Part shown: positions 19,495 through 31,270 of the stretch, piece by piece
How positions within the stretch are numbered: position 1 is the stretch's first letter
Layout: each line of letters begins with the position of its first letter
NCBI RefSeq assembly: GCF_004799755.1
Contig: NZ_SLUB01000046.1
Coordinates: forward strand, 1-37,009
From: Bacillus timonensis
GTDB lineage: Bacteria > Bacillota > Bacilli > Bacillales > Bacillaceae_L
DNA length: 37,009 nt
Direction of reading: 5' to 3'
Position numbers and translations under genes: made by a program
The notes under the pieces: generated by a model
Told to the model about the DNA's origin: nothing
Database searches by the model: none
Seen by the model: the letters and a program-made list of their open reading frames with translations, nothing else

Positions 19495-19797
19495 ATGCAA
19501 ATTGATAAATTACGTGGGAAAGAACTTGATCAATTATTTAATGCAGTCCTTTCACTAAAAGATCTTGAGGAGTGCTATCGATTCTTTGATGATTTATGTA
19601 CTGTAAATGAAATTCAATCATTGGCTCAACGCCTTGAAGTTGCAAGAATGCTTCAAGAAGGTAATACGTACCATAAGATTGAAACGGAAACAGGAGCAAG
19701 CACAGCGACTATTTCACGTGTGAAGCGATGCTTAAACTATGGGAACGATGCCTATCAAATGGCGCTAGACCGTGTGAAAGAAACGGAAAATCAATAA
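19495..19797 (+). CDS. yerC: YerC, TrpR-like DNA-binding protein
   Basis: This is a 100-residue YerC/YecD-family protein related to the Trp repressor fold. Residues about 45-85 form a helix-turn-helix: RLEVARMLQEGNTY, then the recognition part ETGASTATISRVKRCL. Its targets are not known; the family is widespread in Bacillales. The ATG is preceded by AAAAAGGGAGA about ten bases upstream. It follows yerB by 35 bases and ends in a terminator, so yerB-yerC are probably cotranscribed. B. subtilis yerD, which follows there, is absent here. Confidence 0.9.
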   Translation: MQIDKLRGKELDQLFNAVLSLKDLEECYRFFDDLCTVNEIQSLAQRLEVARMLQEGNTYHKIETETGASTATISRVKRCLNYGNDAYQMALDRVKETENQ

Positions 19798-19810
19798 ACA
19801 CCGTGAAGAA

Positions 19811-19840
19811 AGTCGGAACCTTGGGGTTTCGGCTTTTTTT
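19811..19840 (+). terminator. Intrinsic terminator after yerC
   Basis: AGTCGGAACC and GGTTTCGGCT make a 10-bp stem with G-U pairs, followed by seven T. Confidence 0.85.
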
Positions 19841-19947
19841 GTTTGTGATTTACATTTTTCCTTTTTTAACCAAAAGCCATATCAAATAGTGCTTTTTCCC
19901 AAAAAATCACCCACTAAAACTCATTTTCAATGAAATCCACCTAGGTA

Positions 19948-19976
19948 TTAATAGATGCGTGTAGTTTTGTTATAAT
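19948..19976 (+). promoter_or_regulatory. Sigma-A promoter with extended -10 for pcrB-pcrA-ligA-camS
   Basis: TTAATA (19948-19953), 17 bases, then TATAAT (19971-19976) with the extended TGT immediately before it. It lies 31 bases ahead of the pcrB start and after the yerC terminator. Confidence 0.7.
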
Positions 19977-20007
19977 GGAGGAATGGAAAGATGAATGGAG
20001 GATCTTC

Positions 20008-20694
20008 ATGTACGATTTTAGAGAGTGGAGACATGTTTTTAAGCTGGATCCAAATAAGGAAATCAGTGAGGAACATTTAGATGCAATTTGTGAATCTGGT
20101 ACAGATGCCATTATCGTTGGCGGAACAGATGGGGTGACACTAGACAATGTCCTTCACCTTATGTCTGGAATCCGACGCTATACAGTACCTGTTGTTTTAG
20201 AAATTTCGAACATCGAGTCAGTCACACCTGGCTTTGATTTATATTTTATTCCTACCGTTTTAAATAGTAGTGACACTAGATGGATGATGGGACTGCACCA
20301 TGAGGCGGTTAAGGAATATGGAGATGTAATGAATTGGGATGAAATGATTATGCAGGGGTATTGCATTCTCAATGAAGAGTGCAAGGCTGCTAAACTAACA
20401 GGTGCCAACGCCTTATTAAGTAAGGATGAGACGATTGCGTATGCAATTATGGCGGAGAAAATGTTTTCTCTCCCTATTTTTTACTTAGAATATAGCGGTA
20501 CCTATGGCGACAAGGAAATCGTTGAGTCTGTAAAAAATAACCTACAAAAAACAAAACTGTTTTATGGCGGGGGAATCAGGACACCTGAGCAAGCAAAAGA
20601 AATGGCTCAATGTGCTGATACCGTTGTTGTTGGAAATATTATTTATGAAGATATAAATATAGCTTTGAAAACAGTACAAGCTGTTAAGGGATAA
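20008..20694 (+). CDS. pcrB: Heptaprenylglyceryl phosphate synthase PcrB
   Basis: PcrB links glycerol-1-phosphate to heptaprenyl diphosphate, making an archaeal-type ether lipid precursor in Bacillus. The protein has 228 residues and a TIM-barrel fold. It starts [15 protein letters not shown] and carries [21 protein letters not shown], the phosphate-binding [12 protein letters not shown] and [10 protein letters not shown] at the C-terminus. The ATG at 20008 has GGAGG seven bases upstream; the frame is open eleven codons further, but those lie between the promoter and the ribosome site. It heads the operon with pcrA, as in B. subtilis. Confidence 0.96.
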   Translation: MYDFREWRHVFKLDPNKEISEEHLDAICESGTDAIIVGGTDGVTLDNVLHLMSGIRRYTVPVVLEISNIESVTPGFDLYFIPTVLNSSDTRWMMGLHHEAVKEYGDVMNWDEMIMQGYCILNEECKAAKLTGANALLSKDETIAYAIMAEKMFSLPIFYLEYSGTYGDKEIVESVKNNLQKTKLFYGGGIRTPEQAKEMAQCADTVVVGNIIYEDINIALKTVQAVKG

Positions 20695-20765
20695 ACGTGG
20701 AATTTTCATTTAAAATCGGCTAATATAGAACGTATGTACGATTCAAGAAAGGGACGGTGAAGACA

Positions 20766-25020
<4,255 letters not shown>

Positions 25021-25033
25021 GAGGTGTTCGAAC

Positions 25034-26254
25034 GTGAGAAACCTATACATTCTAGGTTTGGCGATGCTGCTTCTCTTATCTGGATGTGCGCCAAAATTTG
25101 ATCAAGAGACAGAGGTCGTGCAGGATTCAGATAAAAAAGCGGAAAAGGCGATTATACCTAGATATAATATTTCAGATTCTTATTATAAAGCGGTCATCCC
25201 TTATAAAACTGGAAAAGCACGGGGGATTGTCTCAGCTTACATTAACAATCGTTTGGATATTGATGAATTTGAGACGGGATTAATGCGAATCGCTCAAGAT
25301 TCATATCCATCTGATAAATACTTTTTTCAAGAAGGTCAGTATTTAGAAAAAGATACAGTTCAAGACTGGTTAAAGCGAAAACGAACCGATGCTCAGCAAA
25401 AAGCATATGAAGTGGCAGTGGCCAAAGACAAGAAAAATCCTAAACCATTACCAAACGAAGGGCTAAACCCGATTTTTGATACATCAAATGAGGATCCAGG
25501 ATATGAAGCGGCGATGAAGAAGAGCCCGATTTATGTTGGAGCAATTGCCGAGCAGAATTATTTAATCAAAAATAACGAGGATAAGCTAGAGGTTGGAGGG
25601 ATTGTGATTGGGATAGGTATAAACTCCCACCACTATTATAATCTTCCTGACTCAATGGGTGGCTATCCGAGAGATGTAGAGATTTCAGATGCTGATATTG
25701 AAAGAGAAGGTAAAAAAGCAGCTGAAGAAATTATTAACCGAATTCGAACTAAAAAGGAATATGCAAGTATTCGGGATATTCCGATCGTGGTTGCTTTATT
25801 TAAACAAGAGGCAGCGAGTTCTGTTGCTCCGGGTAACTTTATTATGAAGGCAAAAGTGGACGCGAACTCCTCCAAAATTGGGAAATGGGAAACCATTAAT
25901 GAAAAGTATTATTTCTTCCCATCAAACGAGGCAAAAAACAATTATCCTGACGATGCGTTAATGGTACAAAATTTTTCAGACGCCATCGCTGAATTTTTCC
26001 CGAATTTCACAGCGGTTGTCGGAAGAGGCTTTTACAAAGATGAAGAATTAAAGGAGCTAACTTTAACTATTCCGATGCAATTCTATGGAAAAGCAGAGGT
26101 AATTGGATTCACCCAATATGTAACAGGGCTCATTATGGAGCATTTTGATAACTATATATCACTTCAGGTGTATATCGAATCTGAAAGTGGTGCAGAAAGT
26201 GTTATTGTAAGGGATGCAGGTGAAAGCGAACCAATCGTACATGTATATAATTAA
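25034..26254 (+). CDS. camS: CamS family lipoprotein (YerH)
   Basis: This 406-residue lipoprotein has a signal peptide ending LLLLSGC (Cys18). The mature part matches the CamS family: RYNISDSYYKAVIPYKTGKA near the start, DWLKRKR, and NLPDSMGGYPRDVEI in the middle. In staphylococci and enterococci the cleaved signal peptides of CamS-type lipoproteins act as conjugation pheromones. The role of the protein itself is unclear. It starts with GTG, with AAGAGGTG about eight bases upstream. It follows ligA by 13 bases, as yerH follows ligA in B. subtilis. Confidence 0.92.
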   Translation: MRNLYILGLAMLLLLSGCAPKFDQETEVVQDSDKKAEKAIIPRYNISDSYYKAVIPYKTGKARGIVSAYINNRLDIDEFETGLMRIAQDSYPSDKYFFQEGQYLEKDTVQDWLKRKRTDAQQKAYEVAVAKDKKNPKPLPNEGLNPIFDTSNEDPGYEAAMKKSPIYVGAIAEQNYLIKNNEDKLEVGGIVIGIGINSHHYYNLPDSMGGYPRDVEISDADIEREGKKAAEEIINRIRTKKEYASIRDIPIVVALFKQEAASSVAPGNFIMKAKVDANSSKIGKWETINEKYYFFPSNEAKNNYPDDALMVQNFSDAIAEFFPNFTAVVGRGFYKDEELKELTLTIPMQFYGKAEVIGFTQYVTGLIMEHFDNYISLQVYIESESGAESVIVRDAGESEPIVHVYN

Positions 26255-26261
26255 ACTGGAG

Positions 26262-26297
26262 AAACAAGATCTGCCATGCGGTAGGTCTTGTTTATTT
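26262..26297 (+). terminator. Probable terminator after camS
   Basis: AAACAAGA and TCTTGTTT close a stem continued by TGCC / GGTA around ATGC. The trailing T tract is interrupted (TTTATTTC), so termination may be partial. Confidence 0.6.
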
Positions 26298-26363
26298 CAG
26301 TTTGTAACCGTATTATAGCAGCTTCACGAAAATTGTCGAACTTCGTAAAGTTTAGATTATCAT

Positions 26364-26392
26364 TTGAAGAAAGCGCTTTATTTTAGTAGAAT
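26364..26392 (+). promoter_or_regulatory. Promoter of pruA overlapped by a cre-like site
   Basis: TTGAAG (26364-26369), 17 bases, then TAGAAT (26387-26392) fit a sigma-A promoter about 40 bases ahead of pruA. Between them AGAAAGCGCTTTAT (26368-26381) matches 10 of 14 positions of the palindromic cre form TGAAAGCGCTTTCA and keeps its AAAGCGCTTT centre. CcpA bound there would block the promoter, which suits a catabolic gene. Confidence 0.5.
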
Positions 26393-26431
26393 GAGATTGT
26401 TACATTTAAACACTAAGGGAGGCGGAGTAGA

Positions 26432-27979
26432 ATGGTAGTACCATATAAACATGAACCATTTACGGACTTTTCAATTGAAGAAAATAAGAAAGCGTTTGAG
26501 GCCGGCCTTAAAACAGTTGAAGCATATTTAGGTAATGATTATGATTTAATCATTGGTGGTAAACGCATCTCAACCGAAGATAAAATAGTCTCTGTTAATC
26601 CTGCAAACAAGGAAGAAGTAGTCGGTCGTGTTTCAAAAGCTAATCGTGAGTTAGCTGAACAGGCCATGCAGGTTGCATATGAAACGTTCCAAACATGGAG
26701 AAAATCAAACCCAGAAATGCGTGCTAATATTCTTTTTAAAGCTGCAGCGATTGTACGTCGTCGGAAACATGAGTTTTCTGCAATTCTTGTAAAAGAAGCA
26801 GGCAAGCCATGGAATGAAGCGGACGCAGATACTGCAGAAGCGATTGACTTCATGGAGTACTATGGACGTCAAATGTTGAAATTAAAGGATGGCATTCCAG
26901 TAGAAAGCCGTCCAATTGAACATAATCGTTTTACTTACATCCCGTTAGGTGTTGGGGTTGTCATTTCGCCTTGGAACTTTGCGTTCGCAATTATGGCTGG
27001 TATGACAACAGCCGCTTTAGTTTCAGGTAACACCGTACTACTAAAACCAGCTAGTACAACTCCAGTCATTGCAGCAAAATTCATGGAGGTTCTCGAAGAA
27101 GCAGGACTACCTGCAGGGGTAGTTAACTATATACCAGGAAGCGGTTCTGAAGTTGGTGACTACCTAGTCGATCATGCGAAAACTCGCTTTATTAGTTTTA
27201 CAGGTTCACGTGATGTAGGTCTACGAATCTATGAGCGTGCTTCCAAATTGAATGAAGGTCAAATTTGGCTAAAACGCGTCATCGCAGAAATGGGCGGTAA
27301 AGATACAATTGTTGTGGATAAAGAAGCAGATTTAGAACTTGCGGCAAAATCCATTGTTGCATCTGCATTCGGATTTTCTGGACAAAAATGTTCAGCATGT
27401 TCACGAGCAGTTATAGTAGAAGATGTATATGATGAGGTACTTAACCGCGCGGTTGAATTAACAAAAGAATTAACTGTCGGTGACCCGACACAAAAGGCAA
27501 CATTTATGGGCCCGGTTAATGACCAAGGTGCGTATGACAAGATCATGAGCTATGTTGAAATTGGAAAGAACGAAGGGAAACTCCTTCATGGCGGGGAAGG
27601 AGACGACTCGAAGGGCTGGTTCATCCAACCAACCATCTTCGCTGATGTAGCGGAGGATTCGCGCATCATGAAGGAGGAAATCTTTGGACCTGTTGTGGCA
27701 TTCTGTAAAGCACAAGACTTCGACCATGCAATTGACATTGCAAATAACACAGAGTATGGATTAACCGGTGCAGTAATCTCAAATAACCGAGCAAATATTG
27801 AAAAAGCGAAAGAAGACTTCCATGTGGGTAATCTCTACTTCAATCGTGGATGTACAGGTGCAATTGTAGGCTATCAACCATTTGGTGGCTTCAATATGTC
27901 TGGAACAGATTCAAAAGCAGGTGGCCCAGACTACCTAATCCTTCACATGCAAGCAAAAACAACTTCAGAAATGCTGTGA
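26432..27979 (+). CDS. pruA: L-glutamate gamma-semialdehyde (P5C) dehydrogenase
   Basis: The enzyme oxidises glutamate semialdehyde, in equilibrium with pyrroline-5-carboxylate, to glutamate with NAD+. It is the second step of proline breakdown and also ends arginine and ornithine breakdown. The 515-residue length equals RocA and PutC of B. subtilis. Aldehyde dehydrogenase motifs are [13 protein letters not shown], the general base E286 in AEMGG, and the nucleophile C320 in [28 protein letters not shown] at the end is typical of this group. GGGAGGCGG lies ten bases before the ATG. No proline dehydrogenase, arginase or ornithine transaminase lies nearby; the proline symporter is the functional neighbour. 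Confidence 0.94.
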   Translation: MVVPYKHEPFTDFSIEENKKAFEAGLKTVEAYLGNDYDLIIGGKRISTEDKIVSVNPANKEEVVGRVSKANRELAEQAMQVAYETFQTWRKSNPEMRANILFKAAAIVRRRKHEFSAILVKEAGKPWNEADADTAEAIDFMEYYGRQMLKLKDGIPVESRPIEHNRFTYIPLGVGVVISPWNFAFAIMAGMTTAALVSGNTVLLKPASTTPVIAAKFMEVLEEAGLPAGVVNYIPGSGSEVGDYLVDHAKTRFISFTGSRDVGLRIYERASKLNEGQIWLKRVIAEMGGKDTIVVDKEADLELAAKSIVASAFGFSGQKCSACSRAVIVEDVYDEVLNRAVELTKELTVGDPTQKATFMGPVNDQGAYDKIMSYVEIGKNEGKLLHGGEGDDSKGWFIQPTIFADVAEDSRIMKEEIFGPVVAFCKAQDFDHAIDIANNTEYGLTGAVISNNRANIEKAKEDFHVGNLYFNRGCTGAIVGYQPFGGFNMSGTDSKAGGPDYLILHMQAKTTSEML

Positions 27980-28085
27980 AAATGAAACTCCCACTCTTAT
28001 CGTAAATGGGAGTGATTATAGAATTCGATAATAAAAACGTTATTTAAAGTCGTAGTAATGTCTCTTGACTGAATGAGAGCAAACA

Positions 28086-28116
28086 AAAACGCGCGGAGAA
28101 TTCACCGCGCGTTTTT
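28086..28116. terminator. Bidirectional terminator between pruA and hesB-like gene
   Basis: AAAACGCGCGG and CCGCGCGTTTT form an 11-bp perfect stem around AGAATTCA, with A and T runs on the two sides so that it works from both directions. A weaker stem, ACTCCCA / TGGGAGT, just after pruA lacks a T run. Confidence 0.9.
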
Positions 28117-28120
28117 ACTA

Positions 28121-28423
28121 TTAATGGTGATGATGCCCCTTTTTAGGATTTGTGATGACAAATTGTTCTTCAGGAACATAGAAAAATTGGATCCAGATAC
28201 CATCTAAAAACTCTGCATCCCTTGTATCTAGAAGGACTTCAACATCTTTATCGGTTTTTACAATTTCATCATGCTCTGTTGGATGATCAAATTGAAGGGC
28301 GTAATGGGCGTGGTTGCCATGATGTTCTGTGATGACAACACGAAGCATTTTTCCTTCAGATTCTTCACTTTCGAGCATCTTCTTCATTATTTTTGCCGCA
28401 TTACGATTAATTTTTACATTCAT
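28121..28423 (-). CDS. HesB/IscA-like protein, cysteine-free, with C-terminal His tail
   Basis: The 100-residue protein has the shape of the HesB/YadR/IscA (Fe-S biosynthesis, PF01521-type) fold: a helix with AAKIMKKMLESE, LRVVITEHHGNHAHYALQFD, a V-EVLLDTRDAEFLDG strand-turn and IWIQFFY. A-type carriers need three conserved Cys; this protein contains none, so cluster carriage in the usual way is excluded. It is instead rich in His: EHHGNHAHY, FDHPTEHDE, and it ends GHHHH. Metal binding through these residues is inference. The ATG has GGGAG seven bases upstream. It is a single-gene transcript between two terminator or promoter regions. Confidence 0.7.
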   Translation of the reverse strand: MNVKINRNAAKIMKKMLESEESEGKMLRVVITEHHGNHAHYALQFDHPTEHDEIVKTDKDVEVLLDTRDAEFLDGIWIQFFYVPEEQFVITNPKKGHHHH

Positions 28424-28626
28424 CCTGATTCTCCCATTTCCAATTAAAATTTTATACTACTTATTTTCTCAGTATTTCTGAAAAATAACAAATATATAGC
28501 TTTTTTTCGAAAAAAGTTCAATTTAATTTTATTAGTTTTCATGAATAGATATTAGATTATTAGATACATATTGCAAATTTAATCTAGATTAGTGAATAAT
28601 TATACATTTTAAATTCCAATGCAGAA

Positions 28627-28655
28627 TTTTCATTCTGTTCAGTAAATGATATTAT
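28627..28655 (+). promoter_or_regulatory. Probable extended -10 promoter of the symporter operon
   Basis: TTTTCA (28627-28632), 17 bases, then TATTAT (28650-28655) with TGA directly before it as an extended -10. Transcription would start near 28662, leaving a leader of about 110 bases. No sigma-B consensus like that of B. subtilis opuE was recognised. Confidence 0.45.
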
Positions 28656-28684
28656 GTTACGATTAAAAGGTGTTTTTTATGTAG

Positions 28685-28735
28685 TGCAGTTATTATCGAA
28701 AAATAGGAATTATCATGAAATTGTATATAACTGCA
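28685..28735 (+). promoter_or_regulatory. Perfect 9-bp inverted repeat in the symporter leader
   Basis: TGCAGTTAT (28685-28693) and ATAACTGCA (28727-28735) are perfect reverse complements, 33 bases apart. The right arm ends about 24 bases before the Shine-Dalgarno of the small gene. It could be an RNA stem or a pair of protein half-sites; no T run follows, so it is not a terminator. Confidence 0.5.
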
Positions 28736-28771
28736 TAAGGATAGAAAAAAACAAAAAAGAGGGGTGAAAGT

Positions 28772-28882
28772 GTGGAATATAGTTTAACAGGTGCTACATG
28801 GTTTTGGTTGTTCGTGCCAATGCTTTCGTTAATCGTACTATCAGCAATCACATTATTTACAGACAAAGGAGAGGATGTCTAA
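28772..28882 (+). CDS. Symporter small accessory-type membrane protein (36 aa)
   Basis: A 36-residue frame starts at GTG (28772), five bases after the strong GAGGGGTG. It begins VEYSLTGATWFWLFVP, forms one membrane helix at about residues 9-29 and ends in a charged tail, TDKGEDV. It stops two bases before the putP start, and the putP Shine-Dalgarno GGAGAGG lies in its last codons, so the two are translationally coupled. Small single-helix partners of Na+/solute symporters are known (MetS of MetPS is one), and NCBI uses the name symporter small accessory protein for such genes. It is a likely subunit or assembly factor of PutP; that is inference from size and position. Confidence 0.75.
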   Translation: MEYSLTGATWFWLFVPMLSLIVLSAITLFTDKGEDV

Positions 28883-28884
28883 AC

Positions 28885-30399
28885 ATGGATATTAATCCAC
28901 AAACGTTAACAGCCATTATTATTTATCTTATTGGGATGCTAGTCATTGGCATTCTGGCTGCGAGAATGACGAAAAATCTAACAGACTATGTCTTGGGTGG
29001 AAGACGACTAGGTGCAGGAGTTGCTGCATTAAGTGCCGGATCGTCTGACATGAGTAGTTGGCTCATGCTTGGTTTGCCTGGAGCCTTGTATGCCGGTGGA
29101 ATGGGTGAAATTTGGCTTGCTGTTGGTTTATCGATAGGTGCTTACCTGAACTGGCAATTTATCGCGAAGCCTTTCCGAGTGTATACAGAGGTATCAAAGG
29201 ACTCGATTACGGTACCCGATTATTTTGAGAATCGATTCCGTGACCATTCAAAGCTTCTACGTGTTATATCCGCGGTTGTTATCTTAGTGTTTTTTACCTT
29301 CTATACTTCTGCAAGTCTTGTCGGTGGAGCGATTCTTTTAGAAAGCTCATTTAAGATGGACTATGAACTCGCCTTATGGGTTGGAGCCGGTGTTATCCTT
29401 TCCTATACATTCTTTGGTGGTTTCTTAGCCGCAAGCTGGACCGATTTTGTTCAAGGAATCTTGATGTTCTTAGCATTAATCATTATTCCAATTGTGACCA
29501 TCTTTGAATTAGGTGGATGGGGAGAGACAGTGAATAAGATTGGAGCAATTGATCCAGCTTATTTAGATGTCATGTCTGGAGCAACGACATTAGGGATAAT
29601 TTCACTGTTAGCGTGGGGCCTAGGTTATTTTGGGCAACCACATATTATTGTTCGATTTATGGGAATTAAGTCAACAAAGGAAATTCCGAAAGCCCGTTTT
29701 ATCGGAATGACATGGATGGTCTTATCATTATTTGGTGCAATCTTTATTGGTTTTACAGGTATTGCATATTTTGCAGATACTCCATTAGATAATGCAGAGA
29801 CGGTATTCATTGTCTTTTCACAAGTATTATTTAACCCATGGGTGGCTGGGTTCTTATTAGCAGCGATTCTCGCAGCTATTATGAGTACTGTTGATTCCCA
29901 ATTGCTAGTTTCTTCAAGTGCCTTGACACAGGACTTCTATAAAGCGATATTTAAAAAGAATGCGAGTCCAAAAGAAGAAATGTGGGTTGGTAGAATTGCA
30001 GTTCTGGTGATTGCAGTAGTTGCTATTTTCCTAGGTTATGACCGGGATAGTAAGATATTAGATCTGGTTGGGTATGCATGGGCAGGATTCGGAGCTGCAT
30101 TTGGTCCTGTTATCATTCTCTCCCTATTCTGGAAACGGATGAATCGTTGGGGAGCGTTAGCCGGAATGATCGTAGGAGCAGTTACAGTCGTTGTCTGGAG
30201 TATTCTTTCTACACCTAAGTTGAATGAGGCTGGAGAGGTTATAAAAGAAGCCGTCATTCCATTTAGCTTGTATGAAATCGTTCCAGGTTTCCTACTTGCC
30301 CTAATTTCGATTATCGTCGTCAGCTTAGTTACAAAAGCACCATCCCAAGAAATCCAAGATGAGTTTGACGATGTAAAAGAAAAACTAAAAAACGCATAA
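28885..30399 (+). CDS. putP: Sodium/proline symporter (PutP/OpuE)
   Basis: This 504-residue protein of the sodium:solute symporter family has about 13 membrane helices. Typical PutP features are DYVLGGRRLG and SAGSSDMSSWLMLGLPGALY in helix 2 (Na+ and proline binding), FTFYTSASLVGG, GFLAASWTDFVQG, GYFGQPHIIVRFM and the helix 8-9 region STVDSQLLVSSSALTQDFY. It imports proline with Na+. Its place directly before gatC is that of B. subtilis opuE (osmoprotective uptake), while closeness to pruA suggests use as a nutrient; either or both may hold. The ATG at 28885 is chosen because the longer frame overlaps the 36-residue gene and lacks a ribosome site. Confidence 0.93.
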   Translation: MDINPQTLTAIIIYLIGMLVIGILAARMTKNLTDYVLGGRRLGAGVAALSAGSSDMSSWLMLGLPGALYAGGMGEIWLAVGLSIGAYLNWQFIAKPFRVYTEVSKDSITVPDYFENRFRDHSKLLRVISAVVILVFFTFYTSASLVGGAILLESSFKMDYELALWVGAGVILSYTFFGGFLAASWTDFVQGILMFLALIIIPIVTIFELGGWGETVNKIGAIDPAYLDVMSGATTLGIISLLAWGLGYFGQPHIIVRFMGIKSTKEIPKARFIGMTWMVLSLFGAIFIGFTGIAYFADTPLDNAETVFIVFSQVLFNPWVAGFLLAAILAAIMSTVDSQLLVSSSALTQDFYKAIFKKNASPKEEMWVGRIAVLVIAVVAIFLGYDRDSKILDLVGYAWAGFGAAFGPVIILSLFWKRMNRWGALAGMIVGAVTVVVWSILSTPKLNEAGEVIKEAVIPFSLYEIVPGFLLALISIIVVSLVTKAPSQEIQDEFDDVKEKLKNA

Positions 30400-30417
30400 A
30401 TTGATCGAATAAAAAAG

Positions 30418-30449
30418 AGGCCGTTCCTTTTGCAGGTAACGGCCTTTTT
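30418..30449. terminator. Bidirectional terminator between putP and the thioredoxin-like gene
   Basis: AGGCCGTT and AACGGCCT form an 8-bp stem around a 12-base loop, extended by A and T runs on both sides. Confidence 0.88.
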
Positions 30450-30453
30450 ATGT

Positions 30454-30771
30454 TTAGATTCCTAATCCTTCAAGATATTCATTTACTTGCTCCGGAGTTT
30501 TTGCGTTCGCACTATGTAAGTGGCCAAGCTTTTCTCCGCCTTTATAATAAAGGAGACTTGGGATTCCCATCACATCATACTTTTCAGCGATTTCAGGAAA
30601 CTCGTCCTTGTCCATGCTGTACCAAGGAACACTGTTGTGTGTTTCAAGAACCTCGCCAATAAACGCTTCTAGGCGTCGGCAATCTGGACACCATGTTGTA
30701 TCGAATTTTACAATAGCCCCTTCAGATTGAATAATCTCATTAAACTGTTCGACAGAAGTAATTCTCTCCAT
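30454..30771 (-). CDS. Thioredoxin-like protein, WCPDC motif (YdbP-like)
   Basis: The 105-residue protein has a single thioredoxin fold. The redox motif is TTWCPDC (Cys28 and Cys31), where thioredoxin has WCGPC. The cis-proline is in GIPSLLYYKGGE, and the end HLHSANAKTPEQVNEYL is shared with B. subtilis YdbP as I recall it. The Pro-Asp between the cysteines should alter the redox potential; its substrate is unknown. It lacks a signal peptide and is cytosolic. GGAGGGAAAG lies just before the ATG. It is a monocistronic gene on the opposite strand to its neighbours. Confidence 0.85.
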   Translation of the reverse strand: MERITSVEQFNEIIQSEGAIVKFDTTWCPDCRRLEAFIGEVLETHNSVPWYSMDKDEFPEIAEKYDVMGIPSLLYYKGGEKLGHLHSANAKTPEQVNEYLEGLGI

Positions 30772-30901
30772 TTCTTTCCCTCCACCTCCATTAATTGCAA
30801 CCTTACTATATCAAATTCCTAATCGAAAAGAAAAATAATCTGCCCGACCCCATTTTTTGTGTTGGTTCTTTTCAAAATCGGGAAGAATGAGGGAGGAATT
30901 G

Positions 30902-30931
30902 TTGCCGAACGCCTGTAATTTTTGATATTAT
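30902..30931 (+). promoter_or_regulatory. Promoter of gatCAB
   Basis: TTGCCG (30902-30907), 18 bases, then TATTAT (30926-30931) with the extended TGA before it. It lies 34 bases ahead of gatC. Confidence 0.6.
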
Positions 30932-30965
30932 CAGTATATTGTATGGACGGTGGAGGTGAAGGGAA

Positions 30966-31256
30966 ATGTCGAGGATTTCGATTGAAGAAGTAAAACATGT
31001 TGCAAACTTAGCGCGTTTAGCCGTAACGGAAGAAGAAGCAAAGATGTTCCAACAACAGTTGGATGGGATTATTTCATTTGCAGAGCAATTAAATGAATTA
31101 AATACAGAAAATGTGGAGCCAACTTCACATGTACTGTCTGTGAAAAATGTGATGCGTGAAGATGTCGCAAAAGAAGGATTACCTGTTGAAGAAGTATTAA
31201 AAAATGCACCAGATGCAAAGGATGGTCAATTCCGTGTACCATCAATCATTGAATAA
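30966..31256 (+). CDS. gatC: Asp-tRNA(Asn)/Glu-tRNA(Gln) amidotransferase subunit C
   Basis: GatC is the small stabilising subunit of the GatCAB complex, which converts Glu-tRNA(Gln) to Gln-tRNA(Gln) in organisms without glutaminyl-tRNA synthetase. The 96-residue protein matches the family: [21 protein letters not shown], a central [12 protein letters not shown] and an end with [14 protein letters not shown]. It wraps the GatA-GatB interface. GGAGGTGAAGGG precedes the ATG. It leads the three-gene operon, 14 bases ahead of gatA. Confidence 0.97.
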   Translation: MSRISIEEVKHVANLARLAVTEEEAKMFQQQLDGIISFAEQLNELNTENVEPTSHVLSVKNVMREDVAKEGLPVEEVLKNAPDAKDGQFRVPSIIE

Positions 31257-31270
31257 AGGGGGGAGAAAGG

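Larger units (their letters stand above)
28424..28771. other. Gene-free divergent region upstream of the symporter operon
   Basis: This AT-rich stretch separates the minus-strand HesB-like gene from the symporter genes. It holds a probable promoter at 28627-28655 and a leader inverted repeat at 28685-28735 (both listed). I see no tRNA, riboswitch or further open frame in it. Confidence 0.6.

Noticed and set aside
27988-28012. Stem ACTCCCA / TGGGAGT right after pruA as the main terminator
   Set aside because: No T run follows; the strong hairpin at 28086-28116 is a better candidate.
28798-28884. 29-codon upstream extension of putP
   Set aside because: It overlaps the better supported 36-residue membrane gene and lacks a ribosome site.
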